Origin: Asaia lannensis NBRC 102526
GTDB lineage: Bacteria; Pseudomonadota; Alphaproteobacteria; Acetobacterales; Acetobacteraceae
DNA: 64,000 nucleotides
Direction: 5' to 3'
Assembly: GCF_024054035.1 (NCBI RefSeq)
Contig: NZ_JAMXQU010000002.1
Span: 248,001 to 312,000, forward strand
Every line of letters starts with the position of its first letter. Positions within the stretch are counted from its first letter, which is position 1. The notes under the pieces were generated by a model. The model ran no database searches. It saw only the letters and a program-made list of their open reading frames with translations, and was not told where the DNA came from. This document shows, in pieces, positions 18,513 through 27,427 of the stretch. The translations under genes were made by a program, and so were the position numbers.

Positions 18513-18520
18513 CGGTGGTC

Positions 18521-19150
18521 TCAGGGCTTGGGCAGAGGCCCCATAAGCTCCTTGAGCGCGTTGTAATGCGGCGGCAGAAGCAATGCGATCAGGTAGAGCG
18601 AGGCCACTGCAAGGTTGATGACAATCACCAGCACTGCCGACTTGCCGCCACCGATGCGCAACCCGCTTTTCGCGACAAACCAGGCCAGCCAGAACTCATA
18701 GATCTCGATACCGATCATGATAACGGCCAGAGCCGGACGCGACTTCACGATGCCCGGCATAACGATCTGCGCAAAACTCAGGACGAGCAGCGACAGGATC
18801 ATCGGGAGCCATGCGGCCCAGAGCTGGGCCGTCGCATAGCGCAGCCAGATCCGGTCGCGCTTCCATAATGTCGCCAGCAGCTGGGACACCACCAGACGCA
18901 CCAGAAGCGCAGAGACGAGAATGAGGACCTTCGTCACCTCGGTCGCATCGTAGCCCTGTACGAATTGCGAGAGTGCAAGCACAAGGAACAGGGCCGCACT
19001 GGGCGCGATGGCGGACAAGAGGGCCTCAGGCGTGTTGCGAAACGCCGCCATTCCCTGGGCATCGCCACGTCCGAGTTGCAGGACGCCGCGCATGATACGC
19101 GCGGCAGCCGCCGAAGGTGTTTCTGTCGGTGTCGGTGATGCAGGTTTCAC
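18521..19150 (-). CDS. Integral membrane protein of unknown function, coupled to dapE
   Basis: A 209-residue protein I do not recognise with certainty. After a soluble N-terminus of about 45 residues there are about five hydrophobic segments: ALLSAIAPSAALFLVLALSQF, VTKVLILVSALLVRLVVSQLL, LWAAWLPMILSLLVLSFAQIV, LAVIMIGIEIYEFWLAWFVA and AVLVIVINLAVASLYLIALLL. The arrangement recalls Yip1-type membrane proteins, but that is a guess. Its GTG start overlaps the dapE stop (GTGA), so it should be translated with dapE and could matter to the same process or simply share its transcript. Confidence 0.8.
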   Translation of the reverse strand: MKPASPTPTETPSAAAARIMRGVLQLGRGDAQGMAAFRNTPEALLSAIAPSAALFLVLALSQFVQGYDATEVTKVLILVSALLVRLVVSQLLATLWKRDRIWLRYATAQLWAAWLPMILSLLVLSFAQIVMPGIVKSRPALAVIMIGIEIYEFWLAWFVAKSGLRIGGGKSAVLVIVINLAVASLYLIALLLPPHYNALKELMGPLPKP

Positions 19151-20277
19151 AATCCGAAAGCCTCAAGAAAATCGCGATAGATCCTGACGAGCGCCTCAAG
19201 ATCGGCAACAGCCACGCACTCATCCGCCTTGTGCATCGTCGCACCGACAAGACCGAACTCGGCAACCGGGAAATACGAGGCGATAAACCGCGCATCCGAC
19301 GTCCCGCCACCGGTATCGAGCTTCGGTTTGCGCCCCGTATGGCGCTCGATCACTTCCGAGAGGGAGGCGACCGCCTGGCCGGGTGCCGTCAGGAAAGCCT
19401 CACCGCTGATGCTGGCTTTTACATGCGCATTGGGCGCATGGCGCGCCACGCACGCCTCGATCCAGCGCACCAGCGCCTCGCCACGATGCTCGGTGTTGAA
19501 CCGGATATTCAGCAGCGCGCTCGCCTTGGCAGGAATGATATTGGTTGCTGCATTGCCCACATCGACACTGACCACCTGCAGCGACGACGGGGCAAAATGC
19601 GCGTTCCCCTCATCCAGTACGCGGCCGGTCAGTTCACTGAGGATCGCAAGCAGGCGGTGAACGGGGTTATCGGCAAGATGGGGGTAAGCCACATGACCCT
19701 GAACCCCTTCCACAGTGATCCAGACATTCAGGCTACCGCGTCGGCCGATCTTGATGACCTCGCCCATCTGCGACGGGTTGGTCGGTTCGCCCAGAAGACA
19801 GAAATCGGGGCGATGCCCATGGTCCATCATCCAGAGCAGCACTTCTTTCGTGCCGAAATTGGCAGGGCCTTCCTCATCGCCTGTAATCAGGAGACTGATC
19901 GACCCTCTGAGAGGACGCTCGGCCAGCAGGGAGGCCGTAGCGGCAACAAAGGCGGCGATACCGCCCTTCATGTCTGCGATGCCGCGCCCATAGAGCATTC
20001 CGGCTTCGCTTATCCCGGCAAATGGATCATGTGCCCAGCCGGAACCGGGGGGCACCACGTCGGTATGCCCTGCGAAACACAGATGCGGCCCGTCATTGCC
20101 CAGACGCGCAAAGAGATTGGGCGTCTGGGCCCCTGCTGGCCCACGATCCACACGCTCGGTCTTGAAACCGAGCGCGCTGAGGGCGTCGGTCAGTACCGCC
20201 ATGGCCCCGTCATCGGCAGGAGTCACGGATTGGCAGGCAATCAGCTTGCCTGCCAGGGTCACGACATCGATGCTCAC
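19147..20277 (-). CDS. dapE: Succinyl-diaminopimelate desuccinylase
   Basis: Zn-dependent hydrolase of the succinylase route to meso-DAP and lysine; it removes succinate from N-succinyl-LL-DAP. Metal-site motifs are FAGHTDVVPPG (His, catalytic Asp), GRGIADMKGGIA (bridging Asp) and TGDEEGPA (catalytic Glu). The dimerisation domain and a C-terminal GGGTSDARF complete the 376-residue enzyme. It starts with GTG two bases after dapD and is followed by the membrane protein with a GTGA overlap. Confidence 0.97.
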   Translation of the reverse strand: MSIDVVTLAGKLIACQSVTPADDGAMAVLTDALSALGFKTERVDRGPAGAQTPNLFARLGNDGPHLCFAGHTDVVPPGSGWAHDPFAGISEAGMLYGRGIADMKGGIAAFVAATASLLAERPLRGSISLLITGDEEGPANFGTKEVLLWMMDHGHRPDFCLLGEPTNPSQMGEVIKIGRRGSLNVWITVEGVQGHVAYPHLADNPVHRLLAILSELTGRVLDEGNAHFAPSSLQVVSVDVGNAATNIIPAKASALLNIRFNTEHRGEALVRWIEACVARHAPNAHVKASISGEAFLTAPGQAVASLSEVIERHTGRKPKLDTGGGTSDARFIASYFPVAEFGLVGATMHKADECVAVADLEALVRIYRDFLEAFGL

Positions 20278-20279
20278 GA

Positions 20280-21110
<831 letters not shown>

Positions 21111-21318
21111 TGGCGGCCATCCTTTGACAGGGTTACTCGAGTGAGCGGACCATGCTCAGGACGCATGAGGAAGTCAACGACTCTTCCTGACACGAGATGT
21201 TAAGGAGTAATTAAATACCGGCCTTTATACTCGTGCCGATCTGTTGACGGTGGCCCGGCAACGTCGGTCGGATGCCTCTGCCGGTCGTTTCCCACCTTTT
21301 TCCCTGTCAGGACAATGC

Positions 21319-22347
21319 ATGTTGGACGCTGCTTTTTCCGGTCTCATGCACCTTGTTCGCTCTTCGTCCGACCGGGAACGCGATACAGGCTGGCGGCCCA
21401 GACACTACTCCCCCGGTCGGGAAGCTGCTTTTCTGGATAGCCTTCTTGAAACGCTCCGCTCCGCAATATCGGTCCCGGACGGGCTCAAGCGGGCTTTCGA
21501 CCAGTTCTGTCAGGCCACCACGCCCGAGCGCGGGCTGATCATGAGCTCGGGTCCGCTTGTCATCCCCATCCCTACGGAACCGCAGCTGCATATCCTGCAC
21601 TCCTGGCCCGTGCGCGATGGAAACATACGCAGCCGGCTTGGCGGGATACGAACGACCACCAATCTGTGCCTGCGGGCCATTGCCGAAATCAGGCACCAGG
21701 GCGAAATCGGGCTGATCGCCTATTACCCGCGCGGTTTTTCAAGGCGAGCAGCAGATTCATGCCGCCGTATTCTCAACACCCTCGTCCAGACGGCGGCCGC
21801 CATGATCGAGGTCGATCATCGCTATCGCGTTCTGTTGCGCGCCCTGCCCTTCGACCCCCTGACCCATCTGCCGGTCTGGGCCCTGTTCAAGGAAAAAGCG
21901 GAGCGTCGTTTTGCCCGACTGGATCAGGAAAGCCTTCCTGCCACGCTGATGCTGGTCTGCTTCTCGGGACTGCTTACAACACCGAGCGATATTGTGGAGG
22001 CCGAAGAGGCCGTAGAACAGATCGCCCATGTCCGCGATGCGATCAATTTCCTGCAAAGAGCCATACGACCGACCGATCTGATCGGACAACTCGACCGCGA
22101 AAGCTATGTACTCTGGCTGGATGGCGGTGACCGTTTTGCATCAGTCGAACGCGCCGAGATGATCTGCAAGCGCAGATACATGTGTTCAGCGGGGGCCAAT
22201 CCGCTCGTCTCGGTCAAGATCGGCCTCGTCACACGCGAACCGGGCTCGACCGACCCGCTGGATGTGTTTTTCGAGAGAGCCAGACTGGCCCTCTCGATTG
22301 CACAGGAAGACGGGGTCGACTGGCACTTCGCCCATGAGAGCGCGTAA
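21319..22347 (+). CDS. Protein with degenerate GGDEF domain (probably not a cyclase)
   Basis: A 342-residue protein in two parts. Residues about 20-165 are a soluble region with GAF-like features (GLIMSSGPLVIPIP, GLIAYYPRGFSRRAADSCRRIL). From about 178, DPLTHLPVWALFKEKAERRFA matches the opening of a GGDEF domain (DxLTxLxNR), but the Asn-Arg is replaced. At about 250-267, RPTDLIGQLDRESYVLWL aligns with RxxDxxxRxGGDEFxxLL, so the catalytic GGDEF is lost (here LDRES). It should not make c-di-GMP and may sense or scaffold instead. The ATG at 21319 is used; a TTG at 21244 is an in-frame alternative. It lies between two - strand operons. Confidence 0.75.
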   Translation: MLDAAFSGLMHLVRSSSDRERDTGWRPRHYSPGREAAFLDSLLETLRSAISVPDGLKRAFDQFCQATTPERGLIMSSGPLVIPIPTEPQLHILHSWPVRDGNIRSRLGGIRTTTNLCLRAIAEIRHQGEIGLIAYYPRGFSRRAADSCRRILNTLVQTAAAMIEVDHRYRVLLRALPFDPLTHLPVWALFKEKAERRFARLDQESLPATLMLVCFSGLLTTPSDIVEAEEAVEQIAHVRDAINFLQRAIRPTDLIGQLDRESYVLWLDGGDRFASVERAEMICKRRYMCSAGANPLVSVKIGLVTREPGSTDPLDVFFERARLALSIAQEDGVDWHFAHESA

Positions 22348-23271
22348 TCAGGACGCGCGTATCAGCGTCCCCGAGCCCTTGTGGGTGAAGAGTTCGAGCA
22401 GGCAGGCATGAGGAACGCGTCCATCGAGAATGACCGCAGCGCTCGCCCCGGCCTTGACCGCAGCAAGGCAGGTCTCGACCTTGGGTATCATACCACCTGA
22501 AATCGAACCGTCGGCAATGCGTCGGCGCGCCTCATCGGCGGTCAGTTCGGGGATGAGCTTGCCATTTTCGTCGAGAACGCCCGCGACATCAGTCAGCATC
22601 AGGAGACGCGATGCATTGACGCTGCCGGCGATAGCGCCCGCTGCCGTATCCGCATTGATATTATAGGTCTCGCCGTTCTCGCCCACGCCGACAGGCGCAA
22701 TGACCGGAATAAGCCCCGAGCCGAGAAGAGAGAACAGCACGCGCGGGTCGATCTTGACCGGCTCACCCACAAAACCGAGATCCTGCGGTGCCTCTGCTCC
22801 GGAGCGCGCGTCGCGGCTGGTGTGCAGCAGCTTGCGCGCCTGGAGCAATCCACCGTCCTTGCCCGAAATGCCCACGGCAAGCGCACCGGCACGATTGATC
22901 AGATTGGCCACCTGCTTGTTGACGCTGCCCGACAGGACCATCTCGATCACATCGATCGCGGCCTGATCGGTCACACGCAGCCCGTCGACGAACCGGGATT
23001 CAATATTCAGACGCTTGAGCATGGCGCTGATCTGCGGGCCGCCGCCATGCACGACGATGGGATTGATACCCACGAGTTTGAGCAGGGCAATGTCACGCCC
23101 GAAGGCGCTCGACAGATGATCCTTGCCCATGGCGTTTCCGCCGTATTTCACAACGATCGTATCGCCTGCGTAGCGCCGCAGAAACGGCAGGGCACTGGCA
23201 AGGAGGGCTGCCTGCTGCTGGCCCTCGTCATTCATATCGGGGAGCGACAGCTCCGTCAGATCCTTTGTCAT
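22348..23271 (-). CDS. argB: Acetylglutamate kinase
   Basis: Second step of arginine biosynthesis: phosphorylates N-acetylglutamate. VVKYGGNAMG and the substrate region VVHGGGPQISAML lie in the N-terminal half. ITADTAAGAIAGS-like sequence (NINADTAAGAIAGSVNA) and GGMIPKVETCLAAVKAGA are the nucleotide-binding blocks. Length is 307, of the longer, arginine-regulated class. Its ATG overlaps the engB stop (ATGA), so this arginine gene is embedded in the rpmH-yidC transcript. Confidence 0.97.
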   Translation of the reverse strand: MTKDLTELSLPDMNDEGQQQAALLASALPFLRRYAGDTIVVKYGGNAMGKDHLSSAFGRDIALLKLVGINPIVVHGGGPQISAMLKRLNIESRFVDGLRVTDQAAIDVIEMVLSGSVNKQVANLINRAGALAVGISGKDGGLLQARKLLHTSRDARSGAEAPQDLGFVGEPVKIDPRVLFSLLGSGLIPVIAPVGVGENGETYNINADTAAGAIAGSVNASRLLMLTDVAGVLDENGKLIPELTADEARRRIADGSISGGMIPKVETCLAAVKAGASAAVILDGRVPHACLLELFTHKGSGTLIRAS

Positions 23272-23945
23272 CCCTGCATCCCCTCCGGTGAGGTCCCGCC
23301 GATCAGCCGTGCAATCTCGGCGCGCAATGTATCGATGCCGAGGCCGGTCTCGCTGCTTGTCGTTGCGATATGCGGATAGGCGGCAGCATGTCTGGAAAGC
23401 ACGGCCTGAACCTCAGCCATCTTCGCCTTGAGCTTGTTCGGCCCCATCGAATCAGCCTTGGTCAGCACGACCTGAAACAGCACTGCCGCACGGTCGAGCA
23501 TTTCCATCACATCGCGATCGGCCTGTTTGAGCTCTATGCGTGAGTCCAGCAGCAGAAAAACGCGCGTCAGGGTCGGACGACCGCGCAGATAGGCAAACAT
23601 CATCGTCTGCCATTCTTCCTTGACCGACTTGGCTGCCTTGGCAAAGCCATAGCCGGGCATGTCGACAAGAGCGAGACGACCGCCGAGATTGAAGAAATTG
23701 AGCTGCTTCGTCCGTCCCGGTTCCGATGAAGCGCGTGCCAGGCGGTTACGTCCCGTCAGCGCATTGATCAGGCTCGACTTTCCGACATTTGACCGTCCGG
23801 CAAAGGCGATTTCGGGGCCAGCAAGGGGGGGCAGCTGATCGAGCTTCTGCGCCCCGAAGAAAAACTCGCATTCCGACGCGAACAGCAGGCGACCGTCCTC
23901 GATCTGCTGTTCGCTGAAAACTGTCGGATCTTCTTTTTCACTCAC
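23268..23945 (-). CDS. engB: Ribosome biogenesis GTPase EngB (YihA/YsxC)
   Basis: A 225-residue GTPase for assembly of the large ribosomal subunit. G1 is AFAGRSNVGKSSLINAL, the switch-I threonine is in EPGRTKQLNFF, G3 is DMPGYGFA, G4 is TKADSM and G5 is TTSSETG. I place the start at a GTG (23945) that overlaps the yidC stop by GTGA; a longer frame would run well into yidC. It is followed by argB with an ATGA overlap. Confidence 0.94.
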   Translation of the reverse strand: MSEKEDPTVFSEQQIEDGRLLFASECEFFFGAQKLDQLPPLAGPEIAFAGRSNVGKSSLINALTGRNRLARASSEPGRTKQLNFFNLGGRLALVDMPGYGFAKAAKSVKEEWQTMMFAYLRGRPTLTRVFLLLDSRIELKQADRDVMEMLDRAAVLFQVVLTKADSMGPNKLKAKMAEVQAVLSRHAAAYPHIATTSSETGLGIDTLRAEIARLIGGTSPEGMQG

Positions 23946-25708
23946 GACTTGCTGACGGCCTTTCCGCCTTTTTTCTGGGCACGATCGATCTGGCTCTGGA
24001 TCAGCTTCTGCTGACCGTAGCTGAGAACGTTGTTCCATGTGTAATAGATGATGATGCCTGCCGAGATACGTCCCAGGAAGATCGTATAGATAACCGGCAT
24101 GAACTGCATGATCTTCTGCTGCGCCGGGTCCATGCTCACCATGCTCTGACGCTGCATCAGCCAGATGGTAAAGCCGAACAGGATAGGCCAGATGCCGATG
24201 TGCAGCATCTCGGGCATGAAGCTCGGGTTGAAAGGCAGCAGACCGAACAGGTTGAAGATATTGGTCGGATCGGGTGCAGAAAGGTCACGTATCCAGCCAT
24301 AGAACGGTGCGTGACGCATCTCGATGGTGATGTTCAGCACCTTGTAGAGGCAGAACGCCACAGGAGCCTGAATCAGCAGCGGCAGACAGCCACCGGCCGG
24401 GTTGACACCCTCTTCCTTGTACAGCGCCATGATCTGCTGGTTCTGTGCCAGCTGATCGCCCTTGTTATGCTCGCGAATGGCCTGGATACGCGGGGCCAGC
24501 GTGCGCATACGTGCCATTGAGGCAAAGGATTTGGTCGCAAGCGGATACAGGATCAGCTTGATGATAAGCGTCAGGATCAGCAGCGCGATGCCAAAATTGC
24601 CGACATGGCTGTAAAGCCAGTGCAGCACATGGAACATCGGGCGCGTCAGGAACGCGAACCAGCCGAAATCCACTGCCTTGTAGAAATAGGGAATGTGCAG
24701 ATCGTCGGTGTACTGATCGAGAAGATTGACTTCCTTCGCACCCGCAAAAACCATGCTGGTCGTCGCAACGGTCGAACCCGGCGCGATCTGGATCGGCTGG
24801 CTCGACGAGGTATCGACGATATAGGCCCCTTCCTTCGCATCCGGCACGAAGCGATAACGGACGCTCACAGCAGCTTTCTGATCGGGGATGATGGCGGTGA
24901 GCCAGTACTTGTCCGTGATCCCGGCCCAGCCGCCGACACCGTCAGCGGACCAGGCCGTGTTATCCGGCTTGGTCGCGCCCTTGCGCATCGTCTTGTAGGA
25001 TTCCTCGTCCAGCCGGTTGTTCACAACCGAAAGCGGGCCTTCCTGCACAATCATGCCACCGGTCTCGACCGGCTTGTAATCGCGCTCGACGCGCTGGAAC
25101 GGGGTCAGCGCCACAGGAGCGCCCGCCTTGTTCTCGACGCTCTGCGTGATGGCGAAGAGATAGCGACGGTCGAGTTTGATCTCGATTCTGAATACCAGAC
25201 CCTGACCGTTATCCCATTGCATGAATACCGGATGACCGGGTGAGAGCGTCTTGTCGTCGCTCGACCAGTCCGTATTCGAATCAGGCAGTTTCAGCGTCGA
25301 TCCGGCAGGAGCCTGCCACCCGAGCTGAACGAAGCTGGGCTGGGGCCCCTCGCCTGACTCGAGCAGACGCACGAGCGGCGAGTTCTTGTCCAGTGTCTCG
25401 CGATAATGGGTGAGCACCAGGTTATCGAACCGTGCGCCACGCAGATTGAACGAGCCGGTTGCATCCGGCCCCTCGATTGCGATCTGCCCAGCCGGTCCGG
25501 CCGGAACAGCGGGCCCGTTTGCAGGCGCCCCACCGGGTGCCGCGACCGGGAGCGTGGATACCTTGCCTGCCTCAGGCTTCTTGCCCTGGGTCTGCTCGGA
25601 GGTCTGGGTCTCGGCGTCCTTCTTTGCGTGCTGAGGCACGAAATAGTCGAAGCCGATCAAGATCGCGGCCGAGAGACTGGTTGCCACGAGGATGCGCTTG
25701 ATATCCAT
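23942..25708 (-). CDS. yidC: Membrane protein insertase YidC
   Basis: Inserts proteins into the inner membrane, alone or with Sec. At 588 residues it is the Gram-negative type: a first membrane helix (IKRILVATSLSAAILIGFDYF), a large periplasmic beta domain up to about residue 370, then the conserved YidC/Oxa1 core with five helices. LYPLATKSFASMARMRTLAPRIQAI and NPAGGCLPLLIQAPVAFCLYKVL identify the core. A Pro/Ala/Gly-rich stretch follows the first helix. The start at 25708 begins MDIKRIL; longer frames lack this. The gene is 138 bases downstream of yidD. Confidence 0.97.
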   Translation of the reverse strand: MDIKRILVATSLSAAILIGFDYFVPQHAKKDAETQTSEQTQGKKPEAGKVSTLPVAAPGGAPANGPAVPAGPAGQIAIEGPDATGSFNLRGARFDNLVLTHYRETLDKNSPLVRLLESGEGPQPSFVQLGWQAPAGSTLKLPDSNTDWSSDDKTLSPGHPVFMQWDNGQGLVFRIEIKLDRRYLFAITQSVENKAGAPVALTPFQRVERDYKPVETGGMIVQEGPLSVVNNRLDEESYKTMRKGATKPDNTAWSADGVGGWAGITDKYWLTAIIPDQKAAVSVRYRFVPDAKEGAYIVDTSSSQPIQIAPGSTVATTSMVFAGAKEVNLLDQYTDDLHIPYFYKAVDFGWFAFLTRPMFHVLHWLYSHVGNFGIALLILTLIIKLILYPLATKSFASMARMRTLAPRIQAIREHNKGDQLAQNQQIMALYKEEGVNPAGGCLPLLIQAPVAFCLYKVLNITIEMRHAPFYGWIRDLSAPDPTNIFNLFGLLPFNPSFMPEMLHIGIWPILFGFTIWLMQRQSMVSMDPAQQKIMQFMPVIYTIFLGRISAGIIIYYTWNNVLSYGQQKLIQSQIDRAQKKGGKAVSKS

Positions 25709-25846
25709 CAGCCGAATGCCGGTCTTTCCATAAGGATTGAACAAAAAGATGCGACAGACAGTAAACCCTGCCATCGCAGCCGTTGAAGTGACCGAAATCC
25801 GGGCACAAAACAATAGGGCGGGACGGAATTCGATATTTTATGCCCT

Positions 25847-26080
25847 TCAGGGCACAGGATCGATTCCCCCGCTGCAATAGGGATGGCACCGCAACAGGCG
25901 CCGTATCGTCAGCCATGCGCCCTTGAGAATACCGTGCCGAAGCAGGGCTTCTTGCGCATAAGCACTACAGGATGGGTGGAAGCGGCAGTTATTGCCAAGC
26001 TGCGGGCTGATGTAACGCCTGTAGATATGCAGACAGATCAGAAGGCAGGAAAGCAGGGCCTTTCTGCCGAATGCGATCAC
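25847..26080 (-). CDS. yidD: Membrane protein insertion efficiency factor YidD
   Basis: A 77-residue amphipathic membrane-associated protein that helps Yid[16 protein letters not shown] and [18 protein letters not shown] are the conserved Cys-rich blocks. The GTG start overlaps the rnpA stop (GTGA), the usual rpmH-rnpA-yidD-yidC order. Confidence 0.95.
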   Translation of the reverse strand: MIAFGRKALLSCLLICLHIYRRYISPQLGNNCRFHPSCSAYAQEALLRHGILKGAWLTIRRLLRCHPYCSGGIDPVP

Positions 26081-26418
26081 AGGGCCTGCCCTTTTTTCAG
26101 AGCATGGGCAAGATCGCCTATCAGCTTGTCGAAAGGGCGACCTCTGGTCGAATCGCGTCCGATCAGAACGAGATCGACAGCGCTGAGATCGACTTCGCTG
26201 GCCACGCGGGCCAGAGCCGCCCTGAGACGGCGGCGTGTACGGTTACGCACCACGGCGTTCCCGACTTTCTTGGTAACCGTATAGCCTACGCGGGCCGGCG
26301 CTTCCTCGTCGGTCTTCAGAACCTGAAGAACGAGACCGGGTGTAGCGACTTTACGCCCCCGGCTCGCGACGCGGAGAAACTCCGGTCTTTTCCGGAGCTT
26401 GGAAGGCTGGCCCGCCAA
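26077..26418 (-). CDS. rnpA: Ribonuclease P protein component
   Basis: Protein subunit of RNase P, needed for 5' tRNA maturation. [15 protein letters not shown] is the RNR RNA-binding motif, preceded by [13 protein letters not shown]. The start is uncertain. A TTG at 26418 gives [21 protein letters not shown], of the usual family length (113 residues), just after the rpmH stop. An ATG at 26484 gives a 135-residue form that begins inside rpmH in another frame. I prefer the TTG because the extra 22 residues look like rpmH read in a shifted frame. Confidence 0.9.
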   Translation of the reverse strand: MAGQPSKLRKRPEFLRVASRGRKVATPGLVLQVLKTDEEAPARVGYTVTKKVGNAVVRNRTRRRLRAALARVASEVDLSAVDLVLIGRDSTRGRPFDKLIGDLAHALKKGQAL

Positions 26419-26425
26419 ATCAGGC

Positions 26426-26560
26426 TCAGGCCGAGAGCTTCTTGCGGCCCTTGGCTCGACGGTTGTTGATGACGCGACGGCCACCGACGGTTTCCATACG
26501 GGCGCGGAAGCCGTGGCGACGCTTGCGGACGAGCTTGGACGGTTGGTAAGTACGCTTCAT
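26426..26560 (-). CDS. rpmH: 50S ribosomal protein L34
   Basis: A 44-residue, very basic protein starting [18 protein letters not shown], the universal L34 signature, and ending [10 protein letters not shown]. The ATG at 26560 follows a GAGGAA site. It is the first gene of the rpmH-rnpA-yidD-yidC-engB-argB series and has a clear promoter about 100 bases upstream. Confidence 0.98.
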
Positions 26561-26659
26561 GGCGTCATTCCTCAAGGCAATGAATGATGGTGAAGCGTCT
26601 TGCACCTCACCCTGACAAGAAGACGACACGAGCTGACGCCATCTTCCTCTGTGCGCGGG

Positions 26660-26688
26660 CTTTTACGGTCCTGGAACCGCCCTGTCAA
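26660..26688 (-). promoter_or_regulatory. Sigma-70 promoter for rpmH
   Basis: On the - strand TTGACA (26688-26683) is a perfect -35, followed after exactly 17 bases by TAAAAG (26665-26660). The rpmH ATG is about 95 bases further on. This is the best promoter match I found in the window, as expected for a ribosomal protein operon. Confidence 0.65.
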
Positions 26689-26708
26689 TCAAATCAAGGA
26701 GTCCGTCC

Positions 26709-26921
26709 ATGACGGTCGAAAACGATCCGGCAGATCATGACGCCGAAACGAGACTGAAGACCCTGCGTCACGATCTGCGCAACGATCTGGCAACGGCACT
26801 TCTGGCTGCCGATCTTCTGGCTGCCAGCAAGGACGAAACCGTCAAACGCCACGCAGGTACAATTGTCGCAGCGCTTGAAAAAGCCACCCAGCGACTCAAG
26901 CGATCGAAACAGGGTCACTAG
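26709..26921 (+). CDS. Small protein with a histidine-kinase H-box-like segment
   Basis: A 70-residue protein I cannot name. RLKTLRHDLRNDLATALLAADLL resembles the H-box of histidine kinase dimerisation domains (HDLRNPL...), with His20 where the phosphorylated histidine would be. The rest is a second helix (TIVAALEKATQRLKR), giving a helical hairpin like a DHp domain without its ATPase. AAGGAG sits eight bases before the ATG, so translation is likely. It is divergent from rpmH. A phosphotransfer role is inference only. Confidence 0.75.
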   Translation: MTVENDPADHDAETRLKTLRHDLRNDLATALLAADLLAASKDETVKRHAGTIVAALEKATQRLKRSKQGH

Positions 26922-26966
26922 GCAGGAGATCTGCCCGGGGCGGAACCCGGGCAGATGCATTCAGGA

Positions 26967-27362
26967 TCAGAAGCTGTCTTTCTGTATGATCTCGATCTTG
27001 TAGCCGTCGGGATCTTCCACAAAAGCGATGATCGTCGTGCCGAACTTTACCGGCCCCGCCTCGCGCGTAACCTTGCCACCGGCGCCGCGCACGGTCTCGA
27101 CCGTCTTGGCCGCATCAGGCACGCCGATTGCAAAATGACCGAAACCGGTGCCGAGTTCATAAGGGGTTTTCTGATCCCAGTTATAGGTCAGCTCGATTTC
27201 AGCCTCGCCATGGGCGTTGTCGTTAAAGCCCATGTAAACAAGGGTGTATCGGCCATCGGGCACTTCGCGCCGGCGGATTTCACGCATGCCGAGCACCTTG
27301 TAGAAAGCGACACTCCGGTCGAGGTCGTAAACACGAATCATCGTGTGCATATAGGTTGCCAT
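26967..27362 (-). CDS. gloA: Lactoylglutathione lyase (glyoxalase I)
   Basis: Converts the methylglyoxal-glutathione hemithioacetal to S-lactoylglutathione. The 131-residue length and metal ligands His6, Glu57, His76 and Glu124 match the E. coli Ni-type enzyme (5, 56, 74, 122). SVAFYKVLGM and FGHFAIGV are family blocks. AGGAGA lies seven bases before the ATG, which settles the start against a longer frame. It follows lpxI on the same strand with a 65-base gap. Confidence 0.97.
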   Translation of the reverse strand: MATYMHTMIRVYDLDRSVAFYKVLGMREIRRREVPDGRYTLVYMGFNDNAHGEAEIELTYNWDQKTPYELGTGFGHFAIGVPDAAKTVETVRGAGGKVTREAGPVKFGTTIIAFVEDPDGYKIEIIQKDSF

Positions 27363-27427
27363 GGGCTTTCTCCTGGAAAATGGGGGCATTGCCGTACCCC
27401 GTGACCTGTGAAGGTCGATATACCGGA

